From positions 4,092,001-4,156,000 of the forward strand of contig JACONQ010000001.1 of NCBI GenBank assembly GCA_014281115.1: 64,000 bases of DNA, written 5' to 3'. Position numbers and translations under genes: made by a program. Below, in pieces: positions 32,825 through 43,808 of this stretch; the first letter of the stretch is position 1, and each line of letters starts with the position of its first letter. The stretch comes from Laburnicola sp. R22_1 (Eukaryota; Ascomycota; Dothideomycetes; Pleosporales; Didymosphaeriaceae). Below the pieces are notes generated by a model. The model did not search any database. It saw only the letters and a list, made by a program, of their open reading frames with translations, and was not told where the DNA came from.

Positions 32825-35439
32825 CTACAACGCCCTCACACTCTCCCCCCTAAAACACATCCTCCCCCTCCCATCCACCTCCCCACCCCCAACCTCCTTC
32901 CCATTAAACACCACCCTCCTCCCATCCCCCCTCGGCAAAACAACACTGACCTCCTTCCACGCCGGGTCAAACCCAGGCTGCAACTCCTCCTTATAACTAA
33001 CAAACACCGTCTCCTCATCACACTTATACCGGACTTCAAACACCGAAATCTTCACAGGCGGCGGCGCCACCCCATCATCCTCAAACCACCTATTCACCCA
33101 CTCCTTCCCACCCGACGATCCCCTAGGCGGGAAGATTTCCACGCCGCGGTAATCGTCCAGCGGCAGGTTCGCGGGGTTCGCCTTGTCGCCTGCAGCGAGG
33201 ACCTGCACGCCGCGACCGACGGGCATCATGCTGCCGACTTTAGCGAGCACGGGGATGCTGTGTGTCCATTTGGCGGGGACTTGTATCCACTGGCCCGCCT
33301 CGTAATATTGCTGCGAGGCGTTGACGTCGAGGAATTGCAAGTCGGGATTCGCGGGGTCTTTCGGCAAATAGATCCTCCCCGTGTCCTGGTTGGGTTCGAA
33401 GACGCCGCCTACGAGAAGCGCGTCTCCGAGCCAGTACTGCGTCTCGCCATCCGTCAGCAGCTTGTTCGTCCATACCTCGGGGTCCGACTCGTAGCCCCAG
33501 CCTGTCCAGCGCTGCGGCGGGGTGGCGGTTGTGTGGCTCTCTAGGGCGAGCGAGTAGAGGTAGGGGGTGAGTTCGTAGCGGCGCTTTATGATGTCACGGA
33601 CGAGGGGGGTTGTTTCCTCGTACATCCAGGGCTCGATGACGTCGCCTACGCTGTTGTTTTCGGGCGATGTCTTGAAGCAGTTGATGGCGAAGCGGGACGA
33701 GTAGATGCCTTGTTGGCACCAGCGGACGAGGAGTTCGGGCGTGGGCTGGGGGCCTTCGAAGCCGCCGATGTCGTGGCCGTAGCACTAGGGGGTGTTATCA
33801 GTATGTTTGTGCGTGAGGCGTGGGACGGTAGTAGATTGCTCACCTGCATCAAGCACATGCCCGCCGTGAGGGATAGTGCATTCGCACCCCTCATGCCGTC
33901 CCAGCTCGTCGTGTTGTCGCCGCTCCACGAACTAGCGCAGTACCTCAGCGTTCCCGCCGTCGCGCTCCTCGTCAGAACAAAAGGCCTCTCCTCCGGCATG
34001 ACTTCCAAACACGCATCATGCGAGCTCTTACCCATCAACTCTGTGTTCAGCGCGCGGCCCCAGAAGCCGACTTCCTTTCCGAAATCCTGACCCTCTTCTT
34101 GCTTTAGATTCGGTTCCGTGAGCGCGCACTGCCATTTGTCGTTGGGAATAACGTATTCGTTGTTGTCGTTCCACATGCAGTCGATACCGATGCGTCTCAG
34201 TTCCTTGATACCCTCGTACCACCAGCGATACCCAGCTTCGGACGTGAAATCGATGTGTCCGCCGACGCCGGACTCGCCTCCCCCCGCACTCCAGAGCCTT
34301 GCCTCTGCCGATGCCATTGTCAGAGAGTCCGTGAAGAGCGCCCCGGCATTCTTGAGCTTCTCGTACTCGGGATGGTTGGCAAGCACATATGGCTTGACAT
34401 TGGCAATGAGCCGAATGCCTTCTTTATGGTACGCATCCAGGAAGCCCTTTGGGTCGGGGAAACGGTGATGATTCCAGGTAAACACGTTGCGCGTCTTGGG
34501 CTCCGTCTCTGCGACTGTGTACCCAGAAGACATCTGGAACCCGGAACAGGGGATATCGTGTTGCTTCAACTTCTTCGCAAAGTCCATGAGAGCATCGCAT
34601 GCGCGGGGCTCGTCCAGCATAGAGTACTTCATGCCGCCGGCCAGATATCCAAAGGCCCATCGAGGGACGAGCAGCGGATAGCCAACGATGTCGGCATAAA
34701 TGGTTATGATGTCTTTCAACGTCTTTCCCGTGATGGTGTACTGTTCCAGTCCGCCATAGTCCTGACGGTAGACCTTAAATTTGCCCCACATGCCGTCCAT
34801 CTCAGAACCGACGGAATAGTAGCCTCGCGCATGAGACGTGGAAAACGTGGCTACGCAGCCACTCGGTGTAGCGTTTATCAGTAGCGGGATGTGCTTGTAC
34901 ATGGGATCTGTGCGATGTACATCATATCCAAAGCTATCTGTTGCTGAGAGCACGAAATGCCTATTTGACAAGTCCATTGGCGCTGGCTTTTCGCCTAGTC
35001 CGAGATGCAGAGTTTTTTGGTTGTAGCGAGTGTAATGGGCAATACCAGGCCCATCAGCGACGTATGAGCGGTTAGGCAGGTCGGTGTAAATGGGAGCATT
35101 TTGGTTGGGAAGCGTGATCGAGACCAACGGTGGGCCACTGCTCCAGTCCACTGTCGCCTTGACATTGTCGACCTCGAAACTTTTGGTGTTTACTGCTGAT
35201 GGACACGACGTGACTTTGACGTTGTCTAGCTGTCGGGTTGGAACCGGTGCGGCTCGATGAGGGGGTAGGCGATGGTTCGCCGAGGTGAAAGTCGTGCGGA
35301 AGAGTCCAGGTCTGAGCGCTTCGAAGGAGAAGTCGAAAGTAGATCCATTCTTGGTCGACTGAAGCAACACTCTCGGTGTTGAATCGCTCTCGCTCGAAAT
35401 GGGCTGGAAATTGGTGGGGACGAACTCGAGTTGCGGCAT
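32825..35439 (-). CDS. glycoside hydrolase family 31 (alpha-glucosidase type)
   Basis: Exons 35439-33844 and 33784-32825 give 851 aa; the 59-nt intron (GTGAGC...CCCTAG) restores C-Y-G-H-D-I-G-G-F-E-G. The family signature M-W-N-D-N-N-E-Y carries the catalytic nucleophile, Asp425, and W-S-G-D-N carries the acid/base Asp508. Other family landmarks are P-R-W-A-F-G-Y and V-L-T-R-S. Acid/base retention argues against an alpha-glucan lyase. No signal peptide is evident, so the enzyme is probably intracellular and acts on imported alpha-linked saccharides or glycosides; specificity cannot be read. Its start lies 424 bp from the start of a divergently transcribed MFS carrier, and a Zn2Cys6 regulator follows, suggesting a catabolic cluster. 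The final 300 bp are strikingly G-rich on the coding strand. Confidence 0.92.
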
Positions 35440-35863
35440 TGTGAACTTTGGCCTGACTTAGCCAGCTAATAATCAGACAGGTATGCAAATCACAACTCAC
35501 AGGTGCTTACGTCTAGACGAGGTATCGCAACTTCGTCTGAAGCTGATTATTTATGTAATTCTACCGCGGTTGAGGTCGAGCGGGAACTTCGGCCATGCCA
35601 AGTCGCGACATTCGGCCGACGCCAACCACTTTTTCATTCATTCATATCCGTTTATAGTCGACCTAACCTTTTACAGATTATGAGACTTGTTCAATGTCCA
35701 GGTCCAGGATGTTCCGTCAAGATGGTGCCAGGTTCCCCGTGTCACATGGGGTCTGTGGACTGGCCTTGCATATAAGTCGCTACCATTCCAACGATAGGTT
35801 CCCAGATGCTGAACCCACCCATCTCCATCTTTCAAGTCTTTCCCACTTCTTTCCCAGTCCATC
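35440..35863. promoter_or_regulatory. divergent GH31/MFS promoter
   Basis: A 424-bp bidirectional region. It holds a palindromic CCGCGG (35564-35569), which is two abutting CGG triplets in inverted orientation of the kind Zn2Cys6 proteins bind. It also has two direct copies of TTCGGCC (35588-35594 and 35611-35617) 23 bp apart. Since a Zn2Cys6 gene lies in the same cluster these are candidate operators; this is inference from motif type and position only. Confidence 0.4.
35771..35776 (+). promoter_or_regulatory. TATA box of the MFS gene
   Basis: TATAAG within gcatataagtcgc, 88-93 bp upstream of the ATG at 35864, followed by pyrimidine-rich DNA. A fitting core promoter by sequence and spacing. 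Confidence 0.45.
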
Positions 35864-37579
35864 ATGTCAAAGGACGACGCCCCCATCCCTGAGATCGGCA
35901 AGGATGAGATCAACACGACGGAAACGACTGAGTACCACAAGCCTGCGCCTGTCACCAAGGGCAAGGACAAAGCTGCAGAATTGCTAGCTGCCAACGAACG
36001 CATCGTCGTAACGCCAGAAGACAGCAAGCGCGTTCTCAAGAAAATCGACCTCGTCCTGCTACCAATTCTCCTCTCGGTGTATTTCCTCCAGAGTTTGGAC
36101 AAGACTACGCTATCGTACGCTTCCGTTTTCGGCCTTATTGAAGATGCGAATCTCGACCCAGACTCCGACCAGTATTCGTGGCTCGGTAGTATTGTGTACA
36201 TTGCACAGATGGTCATGCAGCCTCTTGTTGCCCTGCTGCTGGTGAAGCTCCCGATCGGGAAATTCCTCGGCGGCATGGTGTTCACCTGGGGTGCTATCCT
36301 TTGTGGTATGGCCGGTGCGAAGGACTTTGGTGGTTTAATGGCAACGCGATTCCTGCTGGGTGCCTTTGAAGCCGCTGTCGGTGAGTAATTACTTCCCTCG
36401 CAGATGGCGCAACTGACTCCCTGCAGCACCAGCATTCATCGCGATTGTCCAGATGTGGTACAAGCGTTCTGAGCAAACTAACCGCAACGCCGCCTGGTAT
36501 GCCATGCTGGGTATAGTGAACATCCTGGGCAGTCTGCTGTCTTACGGTCTCGGTCACATCAAATCCGACCTTCTCCACTCGTACCAGATCATCTTCCTCT
36601 TCTGCGGTCTACTCACCGTTGTTGTCTCCGTTTTCGTATACATCTTCACGCCAGACTCGCCCATGGAGGCCAAATTCCTGAAAGGCAACGACAAGTTGAT
36701 CGCGGTGGAGAGACTGAGGATGAACCAGATGGGCGTCGCGTCCAGAGTCTGGAAGTGGGACCACGTCCTCGAGGCGTTCGTCGACCCGAAGACGTGGTTG
36801 TGGTTCCTCATGCTAACCTCCGTCTCGTAAGTGACGCCGCGCAAGGAACACCAAGTCCTAAACTAACACAACGTAGGATCCCTAGTGGCGGTATCACTAC
36901 CTTTGGTCCCCTCATCATCCAATCCTTCGGCTTCGGACCGTTCGAAACTATCCTCTTCAACATGCCTTTCGGCGCTGTCCAAATCATCGCTACCATCGGC
37001 GGCGCGTGGCTCGCCACATGGCTTAAGAAGAAGTCGCCTGTCCTGATTCTGCTCTGCATTCCGCCTATTGCAGGTATCGTTATTCTGATGGTCGTCGGCC
37101 GCGAGCCGCAACACCGTGGCGTGCTACTATTCGGATACTACCTCACATCGTTCTACCCGGGCATCTCGCCGCTCATCTATTCCTGGTCCGGACAGAACAC
37201 GGGAGGTGACACGAAGAGAAAGGTCACAACGAGCATTCTCTTCATCGGCGCCAGCGCGGGAAACATCATCGGCCCGCATCTCTTCAAGCCCTCCGAGAGG
37301 CCGTACTATAGGCGCGGTCTCCAAGCGAACTTGGGGCTCTTCATCGCCATCGTCGTGTTTGTCGTGCTCGCCGTTGTGTGGATCACCATTTTGAACCGCA
37401 AACACGCGACTGAGCGGGAGCGGCTCGGGAAGTCGGCAAAGGTTGTCGACTTGAGTATGGAGACTGGTGCACAGGTTGAGCTTGAGGGTGAGGACGCTGC
37501 GGCGCAAGCGGCTGTGGGTGACAAGGCGTTCGATGACATCACTGATATCAAGAACGAAGACTTTATTTACATCTACTGA
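35864..37579 (+). CDS. MFS transporter, Dal5/allantoate-permease-like family
   Basis: Exons 35864-36380, 36427-36826 and 36877-37579 give 539 aa. Both introns are short (46 and 50 nt) with gtgagt/ctgcag and gtaagt/cgtag ends and compatible phases. The hydrophilic N-terminus (about 75 residues) is followed by K-K-I-D-L-V-L-L-P, typical of the anion:cation symporter branch that includes fungal allantoate, nicotinate and vitamin carriers. About twelve hydrophobic segments follow, with the central loop around residues 255-300 and an acidic C-terminal tail. Plasma-membrane uptake of an organic anion or amide is the family role; the substrate is unknown. Its divergent pairing with GH31 suggests it imports that enzyme's substrate or a related nutrient. 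Confidence 0.9.
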
Positions 37580-37997
37580 TGTATGTGGAAGGGGCACTCG
37601 GCCATGAAGGAAAGACCTCCGGTCAATGTAAATAGGTAGCCTTCGCATGTACATATGTATGAGTTGCACCCATTCAGAACTGTAGCGTACCAATTTGAGA
37701 GGTCTACTGAAGGCAGATGTCACTGTCACCCACAGCCTGTCACCCCAGGACAGGTAATACATTCACCGACCTTCTCAAAATATAGCATCCTACAGCAGCT
37801 ATCTACCTCCTCATCCATAGCCTAGATGCCCAGGCTGTTGTCCCATGATAGACAATACAAATTATGTCAGGGTAATGCGCCCCCGGCAGTTTGCTCTGAA
37901 TCGTCATACGTGCAACGGCTCTGCACTTACATTGTACCATGAGTTATCCCAGAATACAGTACAACATAATAGTTTCACAAGCGCTTTTCCGTCCCTG
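37580..37997. other. convergent intergenic region (MFS/regulator)
   Basis: About 420 bp between the 3' ends of the carrier and the regulator. Nothing recognised. Confidence 0.5.
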
Positions 37998-40006
37998 TCA
38001 CAGCATGGAGTCTAAATCAACAAACAAATCCTGCCAAGCAAGTGGCACATGCCTCAAGTTGAGGCCCGGAAAATCCCACTCGAAGACAAATTCGCTAGGG
38101 GCATACTCTTGAAAGTCGTCTTCGGCGTTGCCCCTGTCGCCTATATCTGCTCCATCAGCGCTGATCTGCAGACGCGTCATGTGTTCTCGCAGCGCGCCCT
38201 CGCACTTCTCGACGCTCGTCTGGAGAATCTGGAAGTATGCGATGTGGCCGACGGTGATTTTGTGGAGTTCTTCTAGGACCTGGTGCGCATCGCGGAGGAG
38301 CAGTATGACGGAGTGAAGAGGGTCGCGCAGGAGAAGTGCGAGCTTAAGCACCAGAAGGACGGAGAAGGCGCATTTTGCCCAGACGAAGTCGATGGCCCAT
38401 TTGAATGTTGATAGGTAGGTTGGCGGAGGGTGTTGATTGGGCGAGGCGGCTTCAGGAGAAGATGGGGCCGAGGGAGTTTCCAAGAGATGTTGTAAATGTC
38501 GTACTGCTGCTTCTTTTGCAGTGCGTACCATGTCCCGCTGGAAATCAGTCATCATTGCGACATTGTCGCTGCTGAACACTGAAAGAGCTTTCAGATAGAG
38601 GGTTATGAGCGCCCATTCATACTGGATCCGGAGATTCAGTAAATCTCGGCGTCGATCTGGTGCGGATGTATCTGAACAGATGAGTGAGCTCCACTCTTCT
38701 AGCCAGAGGGAAAGCTCGATGGCGGTATCTCGAACGGTCGATTGCATGGAGGATTCGTCCAAGTCTCTGGAGTGGCGGGCGATGTTGACATATGCATTTG
38801 AGCGGAGAATATTGAGTTCCAGCTGCGAGAGGAGTCGAATATCCGTCGAAGTTCTTTCTGGATGGTTGACCAGCGCTCGGATTCGCCGCGACGTTGTCCG
38901 AAGAATGGTAGCTGGCATTTTGCCTCCGTCGAGAGAGAAGAAAAGCTCGATGTTGCAGACGCCGTGCCACACCCGTACAAGTCGATAGAGATATTTCTCC
39001 TCCTCTGTCACCAGGCCCATTCGTGTGGAAACTTTCACCATCAGTTGGTCGACTGCGTCTTCTAGGCGCAGTTGCAGTGCAAATCTCAGAGCGAGGGCGA
39101 TCAGGAACATGCCGTTCTCTGAGTATCCGGCCATGACTGCAATGGCCTGGATCATCTCGAGAGACGGGGTCTGGGTGGCCACCAGCACATCTGTTAGATG
39201 TTCACGAAGCCTCCCCTGCAGACGGTGGTAGATGGGCGAGTTGCAGCCTTCTTCAGCTCGACAGCCGACACTGACGATGCAGTCAAAGAGGAAGGGACTG
39301 CGAGTTACAATAGACTCTAACGTGTCTGTTGTTGCGCAGAATACAGGAATCAGATAATGCTGTTGACTTTAGCATCGCCCGAGCTTGCAGAAGGCATGTC
39401 GTACGCTACCGCTGAAGAAGCTGGGACTGTTAGTTTTATGTCGAAGCTCTCATCAGACAACGACGCACCTCTGAAACCAAAAAGAGGCTTGCGCCCATGT
39501 GATCAAGCCGGCATCAACAGCATTAGAGTTCATACTCGGCTGTTTCCACGATCGTCCACTCGTCGAGCCGGCGACTGGGTGGTTGTGAGGAGGCCCATGA
39601 AGTCCTGATTCACTCGCAGCACCAAGTATAACGGATGGAGACTGCTGCGGCAATACTGCCCCAGTGCCAGCTGACTGTTCAGAGATGTGGACTATCTGCA
39701 GCGCAGCTTTCAACCCCTCGACCTCGGACTCTAGCCTCTCAATGCGCAGCACATTCTCATCTTTGACGACATCCAAATATTGGCACTCGGTGTCGTTCCG
39801 AGCGCAGCGCTGGCAAGGCCGCTGTCCATCGCACCGCACCTAATAATCGAGTCAGCATCGAACTCCGTGCCAGGGACCTACCCGCCGACACGAATCAACG
39901 GAGCGCACGCGGCTCAGGAAAAACTCACTTTGGACTTTCGGCACAGCGTGCAGGCATTTATTGCGCGCCGTTTTCGCGGTCGCTCTAGAAAAGTGGAAAG
40001 CTCCAT
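37998..40006 (-). CDS. Zn2Cys6 fungal transcription factor
   Basis: Proposed exons 40006-39929, 39839-39469 and 39366-37998 give 605 aa. The binuclear cluster has Cys19, 22, 29, 35, 38 and 45 (C-x2-C-x6-C-x5-C-x2-C-x6-C), preceded by basic residues R-K-R-R. Intron 1 (GTGAGT...TTATTAG, 89 nt) falls inside the cluster, a common position. A heptad-like segment (E-R-L-E-S-E-V-E-G-L-K) follows and could dimerise. The rest matches the helical middle-homology region of fungal regulators (S-P-F-L-F-D-C-I, Y-L-Y-R-L-V-R-V-W). Intron 2 is less certain: keeping the frame requires an AAAG acceptor. It lies tail-to-tail with the MFS carrier, so local control of GH31 and MFS is plausible but unproven. Confidence 0.85.
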
Positions 40007-40888
40007 CGGTAATATCGTGCGACCGTGTGTGGGGTGCCCCAGTCTTTTATTTATGTGCGGAGAGCACATTGCGGGGAAGATGGTGCTGTCTCGGTCCACT
40101 TCGGCCTTTGCATTCGGCGTCAGGGACCCGGTGGCTGGAACCCATGTTGCACTAGGGTACCGGTTCAAGTCACGGTTGGGATGGGTGTTACTTATTGAGT
40201 TGACCCAGGTTAGACAATGGCAGTACTCGCGTGGTGGTTTTTCGTCACCCGTAACGCTACATGTGCGGATGTTCATGACATCGGAACTGTACTTGATTTA
40301 CATATGACAGCTCGATTGCGGTGACCGGTATGTAGTAGCATCGTGGAAACGTAGCTATGGAACTTAAACCTGTAAAAACCGACTGTGTGCCGATAGTATA
40401 TCCTGGGGTGCTTCGCTCGCTATTATGTCCCCGGACCTCAACTCATGTACTGGATCGTGGGGTAACTCATAGTACAGTGTAATCTGTAATCGCAGAGCCC
40501 GTTGCACGTATAACGATCCAGGGCATTCTGCTGGGGTCATATTACCCTGACATGATGTGTGCGCAACAGAGCAACCACACGTTCTAGGGACCAGCAGGTT
40601 GGTATCCCGTTAAGGTAGGTTGCTGTGAGAGAACGAACCACACCCATTCGGGCGTGCTGTGATTAAGGTTCCAAATTGCACTTGGCCAGTGAAGTGATAG
40701 ATTGAGACTTCGCTCTGTCGGTCAACAGATTGTGGCTTGAGACCATCTCGATTTCAGCGGATCTGCCCGCAAGGCAAGTCGTTCGCTGTTTAGACGAGAT
40801 GTGACGGGGAGCGGATTAGAAGCGCGAAGTTGCTTGGGCATGCCGCCTGTTGACGTTTGGTGTACTTCCAACCCAAGTAGCACCCAGA
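40007..40888. other. intergenic, nothing identified
   Basis: About 880 bp between the regulator's start and the 3' end of the next minus-strand gene. It contains the regulator's promoter by position. No ORF with family features, no RNA gene and no repeat seen. Confidence 0.5.
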
Positions 40889-41869
40889 TTAGATTTCACG
40901 TATGCGTACTAACGAACGTAGCTGCATGTACTGAAAGCAAGCGAAGACAGCAACGTCGATTATCCGAACAAACCGAAGACTACGGCCTTCCCAGAACTGT
41001 TGTCTTCTTGTAGTAGGGACTTTTCGAGCATTAGGAGAAGGTGTGAGGTTCGAATGAGAAGCTCTTGGAGCTAGATCAGCAAGCATTCTCTGGATGAGAC
41101 GAGAGCGCTTACCGTCGTACTCGATCTCGTAGCTCACGGGCATGTCTTCCTCGTCTGCCCGAACAAGAATCGGGGCGTCTCTTATGAACTTTCGTTCCCG
41201 CACGTTGAACCGAATGCCTGTGTTTTTGGCCGAACTGACCCATAATATCCTCTCATCGTCGCTGTCCTTTAGTTCTTCTAAAACTTCCGACGCGGCTGCT
41301 TTCCTTTTGATGTTGGCGGCGTCCTTGAGCCAATCCCTCCACACCCTAATGACCCCCTCTTCTATATCCACAAAGCTTGTGGGAAGCCCATTCCTTAGCC
41401 CAATCTTTGCGAGGTTGGTTTGAGCGACCAACTGCGTGAATAACTCGTGCCCCTCCAAGCCGAGTATTTGCTTCACGGTATCCCCCTCGAATCCATCTCT
41501 TGCGGTACCCGCGAACGTCCGGCTGCCCGGCACATCGCCCGGCGGCCTCCGCACCCGCCTGCCGCCTGCCTCCAGCTCCCTTCGATGCGGCCGAAAGCTC
41601 GAATACATATTGCGCATGTCCTTCAACCGCCTCGCCAAGTCTTTGTCATCTTCTGCAAAGCCATCGTAGGCAGTGAGACCGACGGTACCGTGGTATGAGC
41701 AGAAGTAGGGCGGCTCAGTGAGCTTGGCGGAGGGGTGGAAGCATTCGAGGAGCACCGAGTGCGAATTGAGCTCGGAAGCTACTACGAGGCGATTGTGGAG
41801 TAATCGTAGGATGAGGGTGTAGATGCGGTGGGAGAGCGGGGCTAGAGAAAGGAGTTCGGGTGTGGTCAT
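40889..41869 (-). CDS. F-box-like conserved fungal protein
   Basis: A 326-codon frame from a true ATG (41869). The N-terminus L-L-S-L-A-P-L-S-H-R-I-Y-T-L-I-L-R-L-L and the S-V-L-L-E-C-F-H-P-S segment resemble a fungal family usually annotated as F-box proteins, which would link substrates to SCF ubiquitin ligases. The middle is charged, with W-V-S-S-A-K-N-T-G and V-S-Y-E-I-E-Y-D. A possible 42-nt in-frame intron (GTAAGC...ATCTAG, just after E-I-E-Y-D, about 41074-41115) would be optional because its length is divisible by three. The C-terminus has no strong features, so the end of the model is uncertain. The F-box label rests on recollection of the family. Confidence 0.55.
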   Translation of the reverse strand: MTTPELLSLAPLSHRIYTLILRLLHNRLVVASELNSHSVLLECFHPSAKLTEPPYFCSYHGTVGLTAYDGFAEDDKDLARRLKDMRNMYSSFRPHRRELEAGGRRVRRPPGDVPGSRTFAGTARDGFEGDTVKQILGLEGHELFTQLVAQTNLAKIGLRNGLPTSFVDIEEGVIRVWRDWLKDAANIKRKAAASEVLEELKDSDDERILWVSSAKNTGIRFNVRERKFIRDAPILVRADEEDMPVSYEIEYDGKRSRLIQRMLADLAPRASHSNLTPSPNARKVPTTRRQQFWEGRSLRFVRIIDVAVFACFQYMQLRSLVRIREI

Positions 41870-42260
41870 GGGCGTGAGCAGATGCAGCAGCAGCTGTAAG
41901 GGTCAGCCGAAGGCAGCCGGAGTAGCAGGAGTGGCATGCCTCATTGGGCAGCCTGTACATGTAGCATTCACCCATTGCGATGTAGCAGGCAGTGCAACAC
42001 TCTATGAAGACGTAACGGAAAGCGATAGCAGTGCGTTATCGGATAGTGAAACGGTGAAGTTAAAGCCAGCGATGCCGTCATCTCGTCCCTAGTCGGACGG
42101 ACCGAGGCTTTGCCGGATGCGGCTAGACCATATCATACCACCTCGCTTTCCCTTTCGAGCTTCGACTCACTCACCTTTCTCTCACTCGACGCGCACTCTA
42201 TCTCGCTCATTTCTTCACACCAACGCGTCACGAATTGTAAGCAGGTGCTCTTCCGCTACC
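41870..42260. other. divergent intergenic region
   Basis: About 390 bp between two divergent start codons, so it should contain both promoters. An earlier in-frame ATG for the rightward gene lies at 42117. Confidence 0.5.
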
Positions 42261-43808
42261 ATGACTCCGTCATCAATGGGACAGTTCGTCAAAGGCGGCA
42301 GGTCGGGCAGCCCATCCAGGCCCCAGTCTGCCAACAGTAGACGGGCAGCGGCCGATGCGGCCAGAGTGAAAATGGCGAAGACTACCCTACGCCATGAACC
42401 TGCGCAGCAACATCCTAGTACGCGGCGTCAAGCTGGAAACACTGTCAACCCTCCAGCTGTTCAGGCGAACAATGGACAGCGGCGAGAGTCAGGTGAGAGC
42501 CACAATGCAGGTAGAAGGGACGATCGCTACGGAACAGATGCCGGCAGTCTCGACACGACTGTTAACGGACACTCTGAAGTCAGGATCGAAGACAGCCAAC
42601 GAGCAGGACGACAGCAATACGCCCAAGCCCAGGGCAACGCCGAGGCTATCGAGGATTACGACACAGACCAAGAAGACGATGATTCTGAAGACGAGGAGCA
42701 AGATGATGGTCTCTATCCAGGCGATCAGGACTTCGATGAAGAGGCACATCAGGAATTGCAAGAGCGCGGTTTTTACTTAGGGGGTGGTAACTCATACCCA
42801 AGCACTACCTCTGGCCCTCCGGATGACTTCTTTAACAATTGGAAAACAGGGCAACAGCCACCGTTCGAAGATTTTCAAGACGATGGTCCAAGCACTCCCC
42901 CGCGAAAGACGGTGAAGGCTCACCCCACTCAAGTGGCTCCAGGGCTTGCCAACGCACCTGCAAAAACTCAGCCGGATTCGAACGCGACCCGACCAGCTAT
43001 GTCTGGTCAAGCAAACATCCTCCGAAAGGCCGCTATATTCCGAGAAGATGAACGGGGAAATACCACCCTCGCTATGCGTGGAGGAAGTAGCTTTCAGGCG
43101 AATGTCGCTCCTGTAATATCCAGTCAACCGCCGAACTATGGCCAGGGTGCGCCCGAGGCGTCCCGCACAGCAAATGTTGCATCTAGGAATCGACCTCCTG
43201 CGATGGTAAACCCAGCGCACCAGCGCACCAGCCATGCACCGCCCTTGAAACAAATGGTACCTGCTGCACCCGTCGCACGGCCAGCCCAGCCGCAGTCCAA
43301 GCGGGAGCCTCAGCGATTCATTGAAGATTCTCCCACTCGTGATCCCGTGGCACCACTGACGGACTACGATATGCCGGCCCTGCTCAATATGAGCTACGAC
43401 CAGTTGAGGGATGAAGATTTTGACACTGTGCCCCGGGGAAAGACTGCGGTGTTGTCGCCAGACATGCAACAGAAGCCGCTCGACGAGCGTCTCGAGCACG
43501 TGCAGAAGAATCTCAACGGTGGCGACCAGGACACGTTCTTCCGCGCCCTGCCCACGCGTGAATGGGAAGATTCTGGCGATTGGTTCCTCAACAGGTTCGG
43601 CGATATCATCAACCGTATGAAGGACGCCAGGCAGAATAAGAGGAAGTTGGCGAGAGGCTTCGAGGACACCGTCGAGAAACGTTATCGCCATGTTGCTAAG
43701 AGGCAGCAGCACGTGCAAGCCGCGCTTGACAAGATGAAGACGCAAGGTCAAGGCCTGATTCCGAAGAGTCCGAGGGCGTCGAAGAGTCCACACCCACGCA
43801 GGGTTTGA
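42261..43808 (+). CDS. ecm11: Ecm11-domain protein (meiotic synaptonemal complex factor)
   Basis: I start at the ATG at 42261 (context accATGa), giving 515 aa; an upstream in-frame ATG at 42117 would add 48 Ser/Arg-rich residues. The first 360 residues are low-complexity, with an acidic stretch (D-T-D-Q-E-D-D-D-S-E-D-E-E) and Pro/Gln-rich parts. From about 366 the sequence matches the ECM11 C-terminal domain: Y-D-M-P-A-L-L-N-M-S-Y-D-Q-L-R-D-E-D-F-D, then W-E-D-S-G-D-W-F-L-N-R-F-G-D-I and a basic coiled coil. In budding yeast Ecm11 works with Gmc2 in the central element of the synaptonemal complex and is SUMO-modified. Whether that role holds in this fungus is inference. No intron is needed. 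Confidence 0.8.
   Translation: MTPSSMGQFVKGGRSGSPSRPQSANSRRAAADAARVKMAKTTLRHEPAQQHPSTRRQAGNTVNPPAVQANNGQRRESGESHNAGRRDDRYGTDAGSLDTTVNGHSEVRIEDSQRAGRQQYAQAQGNAEAIEDYDTDQEDDDSEDEEQDDGLYPGDQDFDEEAHQELQERGFYLGGGNSYPSTTSGPPDDFFNNWKTGQQPPFEDFQDDGPSTPPRKTVKAHPTQVAPGLANAPAKTQPDSNATRPAMSGQANILRKAAIFREDERGNTTLAMRGGSSFQANVAPVISSQPPNYGQGAPEASRTANVASRNRPPAMVNPAHQRTSHAPPLKQMVPAAPVARPAQPQSKREPQRFIEDSPTRDPVAPLTDYDMPALLNMSYDQLRDEDFDTVPRGKTAVLSPDMQQKPLDERLEHVQKNLNGGDQDTFFRALPTREWEDSGDWFLNRFGDIINRMKDARQNKRKLARGFEDTVEKRYRHVAKRQQHVQAALDKMKTQGQGLIPKSPRASKSPHPRRV

Noticed and set aside
42792..43793. 333-codon reverse frame opposite Ecm11
   Set aside because: Shadow of the Ecm11 frame, without family features of its own.
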